The position numbers were made by a program, and so were the translations under genes. From contig NZ_ATVJ01000001.1 in the NCBI RefSeq assembly GCF_000420665.1, positions 496,001 through 560,000 of the forward strand: DNA of 64,000 bases, written 5' to 3'. Positions within the stretch are counted from its first letter, which is position 1. Every line of letters begins with the position of its first letter. A model generated the notes under the pieces. It saw only the letters and a list, made by a program, of their open reading frames with translations. It ran no database searches and was not told the origin of the DNA. Shown here one piece after another: positions 43,671 to 52,804 of this stretch. This DNA comes from Ponticaulis koreensis DSM 19734. Lineage in GTDB: Bacteria; Pseudomonadota; Alphaproteobacteria; Caulobacterales; Hyphomonadaceae.

Positions 43671-43762
43671 AATGAGAGCCCACTATCATAATTTCCTCGC
43701 AAATCGTGCAGCAATCAAATATAAATAAGAAAAAATAAAACCGCGACAGGAGGACAACGCCC

Positions 43763-45838
43763 ATGCGAAAGATTTTCGCCTTTACTGCATCTGCATTTGC
43801 CCTATCAGCACTGACTTTAAGTGCAGAAGCTTCCCCGACATATGTGGATAACTTTCGCCTCGTAGACCACGAGCGCGTTTCACATGAACTGTATTATTAT
43901 CAGGACGCCCCAGCGATCGTCCTCATGACAGTTACGGCCGATTCTGATTTTGCAATGAACGCTGTCGAAGCGTTTGCTGAACTGCGCGATGAATACGCAG
44001 CAGAAGGTGTACGCTTCTACCTCATCAACCCTGACGCAACTGAAACCCGAACCCAAATGAGCGACGCGATGGCGGCGGCAGGCGTCGACATGCCTGTTCT
44101 GATGGATGCCCGTCAGCTGGTATCTGAAAGCCTCTCGCTGCAAACAACCGGCGAAGTTCTTGTAATTAACCCGCGCACTGGTTTCCAGCTTGCGTATCGC
44201 GGACCAGTCAACGGCCGCATCGATGGTCGCGGTCGCACGCCTTACGTCGCAAACGCTTTGGACGCACTGATCTCCGGTGAAGCCGTCGAAGTGACATCCG
44301 TCGAAATGCGCCGCGGCGATTCAGTCGAACTTCCGCACGCAAACACAAGCTTGCACCAATCTATCTCTTACTCCGAAGACGTTGCGCCAATTCTGGTTGA
44401 GCGCTGCGGTGGCTGTCACGTTGCTGGCGGCATCGCTCCGTGGGAATTGGCTGACTACGAGACTATTCAGGGCTGGGCGCCCATGATCCGCGAAGTTATT
44501 CGCACGGACCGGATGCCACCGTACTTCCCTGACTTTGATCACGCAGGCACATTCTTCAGCGAGAACGAACTCTCACCTGAAGAAGCCCGCACAATCGTGC
44601 ACTGGATTGAAGCAGGCGCACCACGCGGTGAAGGCGAAGACCCGTTGATCAACGCGCTCCAGCCGCTTCCGGAATGGCCGCTCGGCGAACCGGATTACAT
44701 CGTGGAAGTCACGCCGTTTGATATCCCGGCGACCGGTATCCTCGAATACGAATACCCGACCATTCCAAACCAGATGGAAGAAGGCCGCTGGCTGCGTGCA
44801 ACACATGTGCGTCCGGGCTCCAATCAGGGCGTTCACCACGTAACGTCGGGTTACATTCAGAACCGCAATGCGGCCGTTGATGAGATCGAAGGCAATCTGC
44901 CAAGCGGCTCAGTCGGCAGCTACACGCCAGGCCAGAATCCGCAAGAGTTCCACGAAGGCGTTGGCACCTATCTGTCACCGGGCGGCGCGTTCCGCTTCTC
45001 CATGCACTACACGACGTTTGGTCTGGAAGAGACAGACCGCACGCAAGTCGGCCTCTACTTCCATGACGAGCCGCCAGAGCTCATCATGCGCTCTACTGTG
45101 ATTGGCGATTCAAACTTCGTGATTCCTGCAGGCGAAGAGAACTTCCACATCACGTCTTACACGCTGTTCCCGGCGGACGCCGAACTCTACACGCTTTATC
45201 CGCATGCGCACTATCGCGGCAAACGCGTAGAACTGTCGATTGAGTATCCGGATGGCACGAGCGAGCTGCTTCTGTCTCTGCCACGCTATGACTTTAACTG
45301 GCAGCGCGACTATGACCCGGTCGATCCAATTCAGGTTCCAGCGGGCTCCCGTCTGGTAGCTGACTGGTGGTATGACAACTCCGACCGTAACTTCGCGAAT
45401 CCGGATCCGGCAGCAGATGTCTATCCAGGCGACCAGACGCACGAGGAAATGATGTATTTCCGCGTGAACTATCGCTGGCTCGACGAAACCCGCGAGAACA
45501 TCACGAACTATACTGAGATCATGCAGCAGGATCGCCTGTTCGCTTCTCTGGATGACTCTCGTGATGACATGCTTCAGCCAGCCGAGATCGTCGGTCAGCG
45601 CAATGTCTGGCTCGCAAGCGGCTTTGACGGATACGATACAAACAATGACGGCCTTCTCGACCGTGAAGAGTATCAGGCCGCTCTGCCAGATCGTCCGGCA
45701 CGTCGCCGCGGCCCTGCCGCACAGGGCGTGAACGAGTTTGGCGATATTGATGAGAACGTCATCAACTCCGAAGAGAATTCCGGTGAAGCCGACATGACCT
45801 CTCTGGACACGCCAACAACACGCGCTGGCGTTCAGTAA
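43763..45838 (+). CDS. Exported PHM-type copper monooxygenase with thioredoxin-like, cytochrome c and EF-hand parts
   Basis: A 691-residue exported protein (signal to about residue 23). Domains in order: a thioredoxin/peroxiredoxin-like fold (about 25-170) with no cysteine, so not redox active; a single c-type haem site C215-G-G-C218-H219 with M251 in RMPP as likely second ligand; a peptidylglycine-hydroxylase-like copper core with H358-H359, H415, H481-x-H483 and M563 or M564, matching the two-copper ligand order of PHM; then a degenerate EF-hand (597-608) and a canonical one (625-636). The only cysteines are the haem pair. The family hydroxylates C-H bonds with O2; here the haem may supply electrons. 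A ribosome site AGGAGG precedes the ATG. Substrate unknown. Confidence 0.86.
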   Translation: MRKIFAFTASAFALSALTLSAEASPTYVDNFRLVDHERVSHELYYYQDAPAIVLMTVTADSDFAMNAVEAFAELRDEYAAEGVRFYLINPDATETRTQMSDAMAAAGVDMPVLMDARQLVSESLSLQTTGEVLVINPRTGFQLAYRGPVNGRIDGRGRTPYVANALDALISGEAVEVTSVEMRRGDSVELPHANTSLHQSISYSEDVAPILVERCGGCHVAGGIAPWELADYETIQGWAPMIREVIRTDRMPPYFPDFDHAGTFFSENELSPEEARTIVHWIEAGAPRGEGEDPLINALQPLPEWPLGEPDYIVEVTPFDIPATGILEYEYPTIPNQMEEGRWLRATHVRPGSNQGVHHVTSGYIQNRNAAVDEIEGNLPSGSVGSYTPGQNPQEFHEGVGTYLSPGGAFRFSMHYTTFGLEETDRTQVGLYFHDEPPELIMRSTVIGDSNFVIPAGEENFHITSYTLFPADAELYTLYPHAHYRGKRVELSIEYPDGTSELLLSLPRYDFNWQRDYDPVDPIQVPAGSRLVADWWYDNSDRNFANPDPAADVYPGDQTHEEMMYFRVNYRWLDETRENITNYTEIMQQDRLFASLDDSRDDMLQPAEIVGQRNVWLASGFDGYDTNNDGLLDREEYQAALPDRPARRRGPAAQGVNEFGDIDENVINSEENSGEADMTSLDTPTTRAGVQ

Positions 45839-45860
45839 GCCTCTTCGGATATAAATTCCA

Positions 45861-45890
45861 AAAGCCCCGGCGGAAACGTCGGGGCTTTTT
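45861..45890 (+). terminator. Terminator after the copper monooxygenase
   Basis: Stem AAAGCCCCG / CGGGGCTTT with a ten-base loop and a TTTTT tail, 22 bases after the stop. Confidence 0.9.
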
Positions 45891-45945
45891 CGTTGCAGCA
45901 CAAATTGTAAACAGGTAAAGATTCGCGAGAAAGGGGTGCAGCGTC

Positions 45946-46542
45946 ATGCGGTTATTTTACGGTCTGATCGGAGTATGTCTCCTAACCGCTCAAGCAACAG
46001 CGCAACATCTTCCACGCACAGCGCCAGCCGGAATGGACCCGCTTTCCGCTCGCTTTATCGAGGCTTGCGCACTCTATTCTATGGGCACCCATGAAGAAGC
46101 CGAATTTCTGACAGATCAGGGTTTTCTCTATTCCGGCCCTGTTCGCCTGCGTGAAGCCTCGCGCCCCAGAGATCATTCCGCCGTTTATAGGAGCACTTGG
46201 GAGCCCGCCTCTGCTGAACTTGAGGACGCGCAGATTCAGTTCGAATCCGATTTCGAAGACCCAAATGAACAGGCAGCGCCTATCGCCTATGCCTGTAGAC
46301 TGATTGTACATGAATCCGTTGAGGTAGAGGACCGGTTCAAACCGGAATCGTTTTTTCAGCTTGAGGATTTTGAAGATTATATCCCACCCACCGAAGACCA
46401 GGCGATTGGCATTACCGATGCCTGGGAGCTTCATGGCAACGACCGGTATACAGGCATCCAGTCCGGCTCACCGGAACCGGGTTTATGGGTCACGCTCATC
46501 TACTCCTACCCATTGACTCGGATTACCGAGACAGTCGAATAA
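45946..46542 (+). CDS. Exported protein of a paralogous pair (copy B)
   Basis: A 198-residue exported protein: signal MRLFYGLIGVCLLTAQATA, then AQHLPRTAPAGMDPLSARF and FIEACALYSMG, clearly related to the protein at 43008. Both have the conserved cysteine in FIEAC and a second one near the middle. An AAAGGGG ribosome site precedes the ATG. It lies after the monooxygenase terminator, so it is transcribed from its own promoter or by read-through. Unknown function. Confidence 0.78.
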   Translation: MRLFYGLIGVCLLTAQATAQHLPRTAPAGMDPLSARFIEACALYSMGTHEEAEFLTDQGFLYSGPVRLREASRPRDHSAVYRSTWEPASAELEDAQIQFESDFEDPNEQAAPIAYACRLIVHESVEVEDRFKPESFFQLEDFEDYIPPTEDQAIGITDAWELHGNDRYTGIQSGSPEPGLWVTLIYSYPLTRITETVE

Positions 46543-46605
46543 CACGCATACGTCTTGCATCCCGCATATCCTGTGTTACACGGCTTATGTGGAAATGAGG
46601 CCCGC

Positions 46606-46833
46606 GTGACGAAAAACATCACACTCGCCATTGATGAAGACCTTCTGGATAAGGTCCGCGTTCTGGCCGCTCTGAAGCGGACCAGCGTCAATGAGCTTGT
46701 GCGCGGCTTTCTGACAAAGCTTGTCGAACAGGAACGCGCCCATGATGAAGCGCGTACCGGCCTGCTCAATCTGATGGAAACCTCGCCTGCGCGCCTCGGC
46801 AAATGGCGCCCTGACAGCGAGGCGTCATCATGA
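46606..46833 (+). CDS. Putative antitoxin (VapB-like, ribbon-helix-helix)
   Basis: A 75-residue protein beginning MTKNITLAIDEDLLDKVRVL and continuing AALKRTSVNELVRGFL, the usual strand-helix-helix of CopG/Arc-type antitoxins paired with PIN toxins. The C-terminal part is the likely toxin-neutralising tail. The GTG at 46606 follows GAGG by eight bases. The toxin gene starts in its stop (ATGA). Antitoxins of this type usually repress their own promoter. Confidence 0.8.
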   Translation: MTKNITLAIDEDLLDKVRVLAALKRTSVNELVRGFLTKLVEQERAHDEARTGLLNLMETSPARLGKWRPDSEASS

Positions 46834-47249
46834 TTGATGAAGCCGATGTATTCCTCGACACGTCCATTCTCGTTTATGCCGCGCTTGGCCGCGAGGATGC
46901 ACCAGAACGCTATCAGATCGCCCGCCGCATTGTGCTGGAAGAAAACTACGCGACATCTGCAAGCGTACTCGCTGAATTCCACGAAGCAGTCACCACACGC
47001 GGCGACACACCTATGCCGTCAGAGCTTGCTTCTGAATGGGTGCGCACGCTGGCACTCAAACCGTGTCAGGCCGTTGATGACAAGCTGGTCCGTGAGGGTA
47101 TTGCGCTAGCCAGCGAGAACGCAATCTCAACTCGCTCTGGCATCACACTCGCATCGGCGCGCCGGCTTGGCTGCAAAACGCTCTATTCTGAACATTTTTC
47201 ACCCGACCAGACCTTTGAAGGGGTTTGCGTCGTCAATCCATTCAACTAA
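46830..47249 (+). CDS. PIN-domain VapC-like toxin, active site altered
   Basis: A 139-residue PIN-domain protein. The first acidic residue is D10 (FLDTSIL), the second E49 (VLAEFHEA). Where functional VapC proteins have W/F-D-A, this one reads TRSGI with S103, and the last site reads YSEHF where YSED is usual. At least one metal-binding acid is therefore missing, so ribonuclease activity may be weak or lost. It overlaps the antitoxin gene by four bases and ends 31 bases before sucD. Confidence 0.82.
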   Translation: MIDEADVFLDTSILVYAALGREDAPERYQIARRIVLEENYATSASVLAEFHEAVTTRGDTPMPSELASEWVRTLALKPCQAVDDKLVREGIALASENAISTRSGITLASARRLGCKTLYSEHFSPDQTFEGVCVVNPFN

Positions 47250-47280
47250 TCAAACACCGATCCAAACAGGGGAAACGTAA

Positions 47281-48183
47281 ATGTCCATTCTGATCGACAA
47301 GAATACCAAAGTCCTCACTCAGGGCATGACCGGTAAAACCGGCTCATTCCACACAAACCAGGCGCTGAACTATTTCGGCACGCAAATGGTTGGCGGCATC
47401 CACCCGAAAAAAGGTGGCGAGAAGTGGCAGGCTGAAAACGGCGCAGAGCTTCCAATCTTCGCATCCGTCGAAGACGGTAAAAAAGCAACTGGCGCGACAG
47501 CCTCTGTGGTTTACGTTCCACCGGCAGGCGCAGCAGCAGCTATCGAAGAAGCGATCGACGCAGGCATCGAGCTCATCGTTTGTATCACCGAGGGCGTTCC
47601 TGTCATGGACATGGTCCGCGTGAAGGACAAGCTGGTGAAGTCTTCTTCCCGTCTTATCGGTCCTAACTGCCCGGGTCTTCTGACACCTGAAGAATGCAAA
47701 ATCGGCATCATGCCGGGCTCTATCTTCTCTAAGGGTTCTGTCGGCGTAGTTTCCCGCTCAGGCACACTGACATACGAAGCTGTTTTCCAGACATCTCAGG
47801 TTGGCCTCGGCCAGACAACAGCTGTCGGTATTGGTGGTGACCCGGTCAACGGCACGAACTTCATCGACGTGCTCGACATGTTCCTCTCTGACGACGAGAC
47901 ACAATCTATCATCATGATTGGTGAAATCGGCGGTTCTGCGGAAGAAGAAGCTGCTGAATTCCTGATTCAGGAAGCTAAGAAAGGCCGCAAAAAGCCAATG
48001 GTTGGCTTTATCGCTGGCCGTACAGCGCCCCCAGGCCGCACAATGGGTCACGCTGGTGCGATCGTTTCCGGCGGCAAAGGCGGCGCGGAAGACAAAATCG
48101 CTGCGATGGAAGAAGCTGGCATCGTTGTGTCTCCATCACCAGCTCGTCTCGGCGTTACGCTGCAGGACGTTCTCAAAGGCTAA
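47281..48183 (+). CDS. sucD: Succinyl-CoA synthetase alpha subunit
   Basis: A 300-residue Suc[22 protein letters not shown] at the start binds CoA, and the phosphorylated histidine is H257 in [12 protein letters not shown]. Codon use is as biased as sucC. Only 31 bases separate it from the PIN-toxin stop, so no room is left for a normal promoter; it must use one inside or upstream of the vapBC pair, or read-through. Confidence 0.97.
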   Translation: MSILIDKNTKVLTQGMTGKTGSFHTNQALNYFGTQMVGGIHPKKGGEKWQAENGAELPIFASVEDGKKATGATASVVYVPPAGAAAAIEEAIDAGIELIVCITEGVPVMDMVRVKDKLVKSSSRLIGPNCPGLLTPEECKIGIMPGSIFSKGSVGVVSRSGTLTYEAVFQTSQVGLGQTTAVGIGGDPVNGTNFIDVLDMFLSDDETQSIIMIGEIGGSAEEEAAEFLIQEAKKGRKKPMVGFIAGRTAPPGRTMGHAGAIVSGGKGGAEDKIAAMEEAGIVVSPSPARLGVTLQDVLKG

Positions 48184-48210
48184 TCGACTGCCTTTACGGA
48201 CAGATTTTGA

Positions 48211-48236
48211 AAGGCTCTCTTCGGAGAGCCTTTTTT
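48211..48236 (+). terminator. Terminator after sucD
   Basis: Perfect nine-base stem AAGGCTCTC / GAGAGCCTT with a TTCG tetraloop and a TTTTTT tail, 27 bases after the stop. Confidence 0.92.
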
Positions 48237-48243
48237 ATGCGCA

Positions 48244-48915
48244 CTAGAATGCAATGCCTTCGGACCGTAACAATTCAATATCGCGCATCTGGTCGGCGTA
48301 ATCCCGATCCTTCGGCTTTGGCAGGCTGAGAACTGCATCACGCACACGTCGGCCGACTATCTGATCAAGCGCAATCGACCACAGTCCGTGCTCAGTCAGG
48401 CCGATGGCCTGACTGAGGTGGCGTTCGCGCGTTGGGTGGCGAAGCCTTATCTGCGTTTCAGGATTGATAGCCACCCTGTCCGCAGGCACACCCCATATCT
48501 GCAAATCTCCCTGATAGCCGGACACATCCAGCGAAAACTCCGGATCATCTATCTGACGATCCTTTTCTTTTTCACTCGTCAGGCCCGGCTGTATTTCAAA
48601 TCTGTTTGCCTTTGCCAGCGAACTGGCGCGGACATGTCTCATCTTCGTCCGGTTATCGAACATGAAACGCCAGACTTTTAGCTTGTCGAAGTGGACATTC
48701 TCCAACTCATAGCCTTCGCCTAACCAGAAAGGTCCGGCTTCGACCTCGCAGCGCTCAAAATGAACATCACGAAGGCAATGTGGGCCCTTCGTTTTCAATG
48801 CACCTTGCGTCGACTTGAAAACAGTCCGGTCGAAATGCCGGTCAGCCAGAACCATCCCCTTGCGAAACGGCCCAAGACGCACCTCCGAAAAATAAGACTG
48901 CAAATCCTCGGCCAC
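48244..48915 (-). CDS. Hypothetical protein, unknown function
   Basis: A protein of about 223 residues. The first half has short repeating strands of aromatic and charged residues (RHFDRTVFKS, CLRDVHFERCEVEAG, ELENVHFDKLKVWRF) that recall a pentapeptide or right-handed beta-helix pattern, followed by a helical end. A GTG at 48915 after a GGGGG run is used as start; a TTG at 48942 is an alternative. It is divergent from the globin-like gene. No family recognised. Confidence 0.62.
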   Translation of the reverse strand: MAEDLQSYFSEVRLGPFRKGMVLADRHFDRTVFKSTQGALKTKGPHCLRDVHFERCEVEAGPFWLGEGYELENVHFDKLKVWRFMFDNRTKMRHVRASSLAKANRFEIQPGLTSEKEKDRQIDDPEFSLDVSGYQGDLQIWGVPADRVAINPETQIRLRHPTRERHLSQAIGLTEHGLWSIALDQIVGRRVRDAVLSLPKPKDRDYADQMRDIELLRSEGIAF

Positions 48916-48980
48916 ACATCCCCCGATTGTTGCGTTCGGCAAACACTTCTATGCATGCACCGTATCGGCGGGAGAGATGA

Positions 48981-49394
48981 ATGCAAGCGAACGATGACGC
49001 AGCCACGGGACAACTCACAAAGTCGCTCGAACTCCTGTCCGAAAAAGTCGGTGATCCGGGCGCGCTCGTCTATGCAGAGCTTTTCCGCCGTCACCCCGAA
49101 CACGAAGACCGCTTTTTCATGGATACCGACGGCAGTGTGCGCGGCGAAATGCTGTCTCAGGCCTTCGAGGTTCTTATGGGGACAGACGAGAACCGCGCCA
49201 GCGCAAAAACCATCGCGACGGCTAACCGCTTTGCGCATGACGGCTATGATGTTTCAGAAGGTGAATTCAATCAGTTCTTCTTCATCATCCGCGATGTGAC
49301 GCGTGATGCACTGGAAAGTCAGTGGACAGCAGAATTTGAAAATCGCTGGGCGGATATCCTCAACAAAGTCACCGGCGAAACCACAAACCCGTGA
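48981..49394 (+). CDS. Globin-like protein
   Basis: A 137-residue all-alpha protein whose order of helices resembles a bacterial globin: SLELLSEKVGDPGALVYAELFRRHPEHEDRFF at the A-C region, EMLSQAFEVLMG at E-F and an H in NRFAHDGYDV that could be the proximal ligand. The match is weak and the haem ligand uncertain. The ATG follows GGAGAG. It sits between sucD and sucA but has its own divergent promoter region with the upstream gene. Confidence 0.55.
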   Translation: MQANDDAATGQLTKSLELLSEKVGDPGALVYAELFRRHPEHEDRFFMDTDGSVRGEMLSQAFEVLMGTDENRASAKTIATANRFAHDGYDVSEGEFNQFFFIIRDVTRDALESQWTAEFENRWADILNKVTGETTNP

Positions 49395-49760
49395 GCTTAC
49401 TTTCCTTTGCGACAATCATGCGCAGACTGCTCCGTCACCGGAGATTTCGTGCCTATATTTCACGTCTGAAGCAACAGCCGTTCACTAGTCGCAACCGCAT
49501 AGCAGTTATGCTGTTCTGACCTCGGTATAAAAAATGGACCCGTCGAATCAAATTCGATTAATGTTGCATTGCGGAGTCGGCTTTTTTGATTTAGCGGAAG
49601 GCAATTTTTTCAGGCAGGCCTGTTGCAGGAATTGCCGATGAAGCCCGATTACAAATCTATGACTTAGGTTGGGTTTCTATCCGGCAGAAAATTCCCTAAA
49701 TAGGATAGCAAGAAATTTGTGTGTTTTGTTTCTGCAAAACAATCATCAGGACGTATAGCA
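49395..49760. other. Promoter region of sucA
   Basis: A 366-base stretch without a gene. It contains a perfect inverted repeat TCGAAT-CAA-ATTCGA at 49543-49557, about 200 bases before sucA. A run of T near 49584 has no clear stem before it. Otherwise it looks like an ordinary leader or promoter region. Confidence 0.5.
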
Positions 49761-52700
49761 ATGGCAGATGACGGCTCCCCACCAAACGGCAATCGCTCCG
49801 ACGCAAATTCGGCGATGCTGGAAACCCTGTTTCTTTACGGTGGAAACGCCTCATACATTGAGCAGCTTCAGGCGAAGTTCGATCGCGATCCGAATTCCGT
49901 TGCTCCTCAATGGCGTAGTTTCTTCGAAAGCCTCGGCGATGGCGGCGAGCCGGTTTCCAAAGCAGCTGACGGCCCAAGCTGGACACCAGCAAGCTGGCCA
50001 CTGACGCAGCGCGACGAAAACACCGACGCAATCGACTATTCATGGTCTGCGAACGAACCGCAGATCGCGGCGAAGATCACCGAGCGCGCCGGCCCAAGCG
50101 CAAACCCGCAGGACGTTGCACGCGCCATTCAGGAATCGATCAAAGCGATCATGATGATCCGCGCCTATCGTATGCGCGGCCACCTCGCAGCTGATCTTGA
50201 CCCGCTGCGCCTCAATGACTTTGGCAACCAGCCGGAGCTCGATCCGCAATCTTACGGCTTTACGCCGGACATGTGGGATCGCCCGATCTTCATCGATTTC
50301 TACCTCGGTATGGAATACGCTTCCATCCGTCAGATGCTCGACGTGCTCAAGCGGACTTACTGCTCGACCGTCGGCATCGAATTCATGCACATTTCCGACC
50401 CGGAAGAGAAATCCTGGCTTCAGGAACGCATTGAGGGTCCGGACAAAGGCGTTGCCTTCACGAAAGAAGGCAAAATCGCCATTCTGAAGAAATTGATCGA
50501 AGGCGAAGCGTTCGAGCAATTCCTCCATAAGCGCTATCCAGGCACAAAACGTTTCGGTCTTGATGGTGGCGAAGCAGCCGTTCCTGCTCTCGAGCAGATC
50601 ATCAAACGCGGCGGCGCACTCGGCGTTGAGGAAATCGTTCTCGGCATGCCACACCGTGGCCGCCTGAACGTACTGGCTGCCGTCATGGGCAAACAGTACA
50701 AAATCATTTTCCACGAATTCCAGGGCGGCTCGTCTCAGGGCGCTGACGAGTTTGGTTCCGGCGACGTGAAGTATCACCTTGGTGCCTCTTCCGACCGTAA
50801 GTTCGACGGACATAATGTTCACCTGTCCCTGACACCTAACCCGTCTCACCTTGAAGCGGTGAACCCGGTTGTTCTGGGCAAATCCCGTGCAAAGCAAAGC
50901 TTCCTGAAGCGCGAGTCTGCAAAGAACCGCCGCGCGCAGGTTATGCCTCTCCTTCTCCACGGTGACGCGGCGTTTGCCGGTCAGGGTGTTGTATCAGAGT
51001 GTTTCGCGCTCTCCGGTCTTGCGGGCTATCGCACAGGTGGCACGATCCACTTCATCGTGAACAACCAGATCGGCTTCACAACGAGCCCGAAATATTCGCG
51101 TTCTTCGCCATACCCGTCTGATGTTGCGAAAATGGTGGAAGCGCCGATCTTCCACGTGAACGGTGATGACCCTGAAGCTGTGGTGTACGCGGCGAAGGTT
51201 GCGACCGAGTATCGTCAGAAGTTCGGCAAGGACGTTGTCATCGACATGTTCTGCTACCGTCGCTACGGCCACAACGAAGGCGACGAACCAATGTTCACGC
51301 AGCCTTTGATGTACAAGAAAATCAAAGGCCACCCACCGGTTCAGAAGCTTTATGCTGACCGCCTGATCGGCGAAGGCATCGTTACACGCGAAGAAGTTGA
51401 TCAGTGGAATGCTGACTTCGACAAATTCCTCGACGACGAATTTGAAGCTGGCAAAACATACTCTGCGGATCGTGCTGACTGGCTGGATGGCAAATGGTCC
51501 GGCCTCGGTCTGCCTGAAGGCGACGAGCGCCGCGGCAACACAGCTGTCGAAATGGATACGCTCAAGCGAATTGGCACAGCGATTACAACGATCCCTGAAG
51601 GCATTACACCGCACAAAACGCTCGCGCGGGTCATTGATGGCCGCAAGAACGCGATTGAAAGCGGCGAAGGCCTCGATTGGGCAACCGCGGAGCACCTCGC
51701 ATTCGGTTCGCTTTTGGATGAAGGCTTCCCGATCCGACTGTCCGGTCAGGACTCCGGTCGCGGCACATTCTCCCAGCGTCACTCGCGCGTTATCGACCAG
51801 AAAACAGAAAAGCCGTACACGCCGCTGAACAATATCAGCGAAAACCAGGCTAAATACGAAGTCATCGACTCCCTGCTCTCTGAGGAAGCGGTTCTTGGCT
51901 ATGAGTATGGCTACTCTCTGGCAGACCCGAACACGCTTACGCTCTGGGAAGCCCAGTTCGGTGACTTCGCAAACGGCGCGCAGGTTCTCTTCGACCAGTT
52001 CATCTCTTCCGGTGAACGTAAATGGCTTCGTATGTCCGGCCTCGTCTGCCTTCTGCCACATGGCTATGAGGGTCAGGGCCCTGAGCACTCTTCAGCCCGC
52101 CTTGAGCGCTTCCTGCAAATGGCTGCCGAAGACAATATGCAGGTCTGCAACCTGACTACACCAGCGCAATACTTCCACGCGCTGCGCCGCCAGATTCACC
52201 GCGACTTCCGTAAGCCGCTAATCATCATGACGCCGAAATCGCTTCTGCGTCACAAGCTGGCGACCTCTGCGCTTGCTGATCTTGGTCCGGAGTCATCTTT
52301 CCACCGCGTTCTGTGGGATGATGCAGAGACACCGGGCCGCGGCGGCGAAGTGAAACTCGTATCCGACGACAAGATCAAACGCGTCGTTCTCTGCTCCGGT
52401 AAGGTCTATTACGACCTGTTTGAAGAGCGTGAGAAGCGTGGCATCGACAACATCTATCTGATGCGCGTCGAGCAATTCTATCCGGTCCCACGCAAGTCTC
52501 TGATGCAGGAGCTGAAGCGCTTCCCGCAGGCAGAAATGGTCTGGTGTCAGGAAGAGCCACGCAATATGGGCGGCTGGACCTTCATCCGCGACGAAATCGA
52601 ATGGTGCCTTGAGCAGGTTGGTGCGAAGCATACACGTCCGCTTTACGCTGGCCGTCCGGCATCTGCGTCTACCGCAACCGGCCTCATGTCTAAACACGTC

Positions 52701-52772
52701 GCCGAGCGCGACTCCTTCATCGACGCTGCCCTTGGCGACAGCGGCAATTGTACAACATTTGAAACGGCCTGA
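49761..52772 (+). CDS. sucA: 2-oxoglutarate dehydrogenase E1 component
   Basis: A 1003-residue E1o that decarboxylates 2-oxoglutarate on thiamine diphosphate. Clear marks are [20 protein letters not shown] at the start, the GAEGAE-like [10 protein letters not shown] stretch, [19 protein letters not shown], the ThDP site [20 protein letters not shown] and [14 protein letters not shown], and the C-terminal [10 protein letters not shown]. The ATG at 49761 follows AGGA; the longer reading adds 14 residues. It forms an operon with sucB, 32 bases downstream. Confidence 0.97.
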   Translation: MADDGSPPNGNRSDANSAMLETLFLYGGNASYIEQLQAKFDRDPNSVAPQWRSFFESLGDGGEPVSKAADGPSWTPASWPLTQRDENTDAIDYSWSANEPQIAAKITERAGPSANPQDVARAIQESIKAIMMIRAYRMRGHLAADLDPLRLNDFGNQPELDPQSYGFTPDMWDRPIFIDFYLGMEYASIRQMLDVLKRTYCSTVGIEFMHISDPEEKSWLQERIEGPDKGVAFTKEGKIAILKKLIEGEAFEQFLHKRYPGTKRFGLDGGEAAVPALEQIIKRGGALGVEEIVLGMPHRGRLNVLAAVMGKQYKIIFHEFQGGSSQGADEFGSGDVKYHLGASSDRKFDGHNVHLSLTPNPSHLEAVNPVVLGKSRAKQSFLKRESAKNRRAQVMPLLLHGDAAFAGQGVVSECFALSGLAGYRTGGTIHFIVNNQIGFTTSPKYSRSSPYPSDVAKMVEAPIFHVNGDDPEAVVYAAKVATEYRQKFGKDVVIDMFCYRRYGHNEGDEPMFTQPLMYKKIKGHPPVQKLYADRLIGEGIVTREEVDQWNADFDKFLDDEFEAGKTYSADRADWLDGKWSGLGLPEGDERRGNTAVEMDTLKRIGTAITTIPEGITPHKTLARVIDGRKNAIESGEGLDWATAEHLAFGSLLDEGFPIRLSGQDSGRGTFSQRHSRVIDQKTEKPYTPLNNISENQAKYEVIDSLLSEEAVLGYEYGYSLADPNTLTLWEAQFGDFANGAQVLFDQFISSGERKWLRMSGLVCLLPHGYEGQGPEHSSARLERFLQMAAEDNMQVCNLTTPAQYFHALRRQIHRDFRKPLIIMTPKSLLRHKLATSALADLGPESSFHRVLWDDAETPGRGGEVKLVSDDKIKRVVLCSGKVYYDLFEEREKRGIDNIYLMRVEQFYPVPRKSLMQELKRFPQAEMVWCQEEPRNMGGWTFIRDEIEWCLEQVGAKHTRPLYAGRPASASTATGLMSKHVAERDSFIDAALGDSGNCTTFETA

Positions 52773-52804
52773 GCGCCGAGAACCCCGGAAAGAGAGCAGT
52801 ACGA

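Noticed and set aside
50994-52088. Long open frame of 364 residues antisense to sucA
   Set aside because: Same shadow pattern opposite a strongly biased, highly expressed gene.
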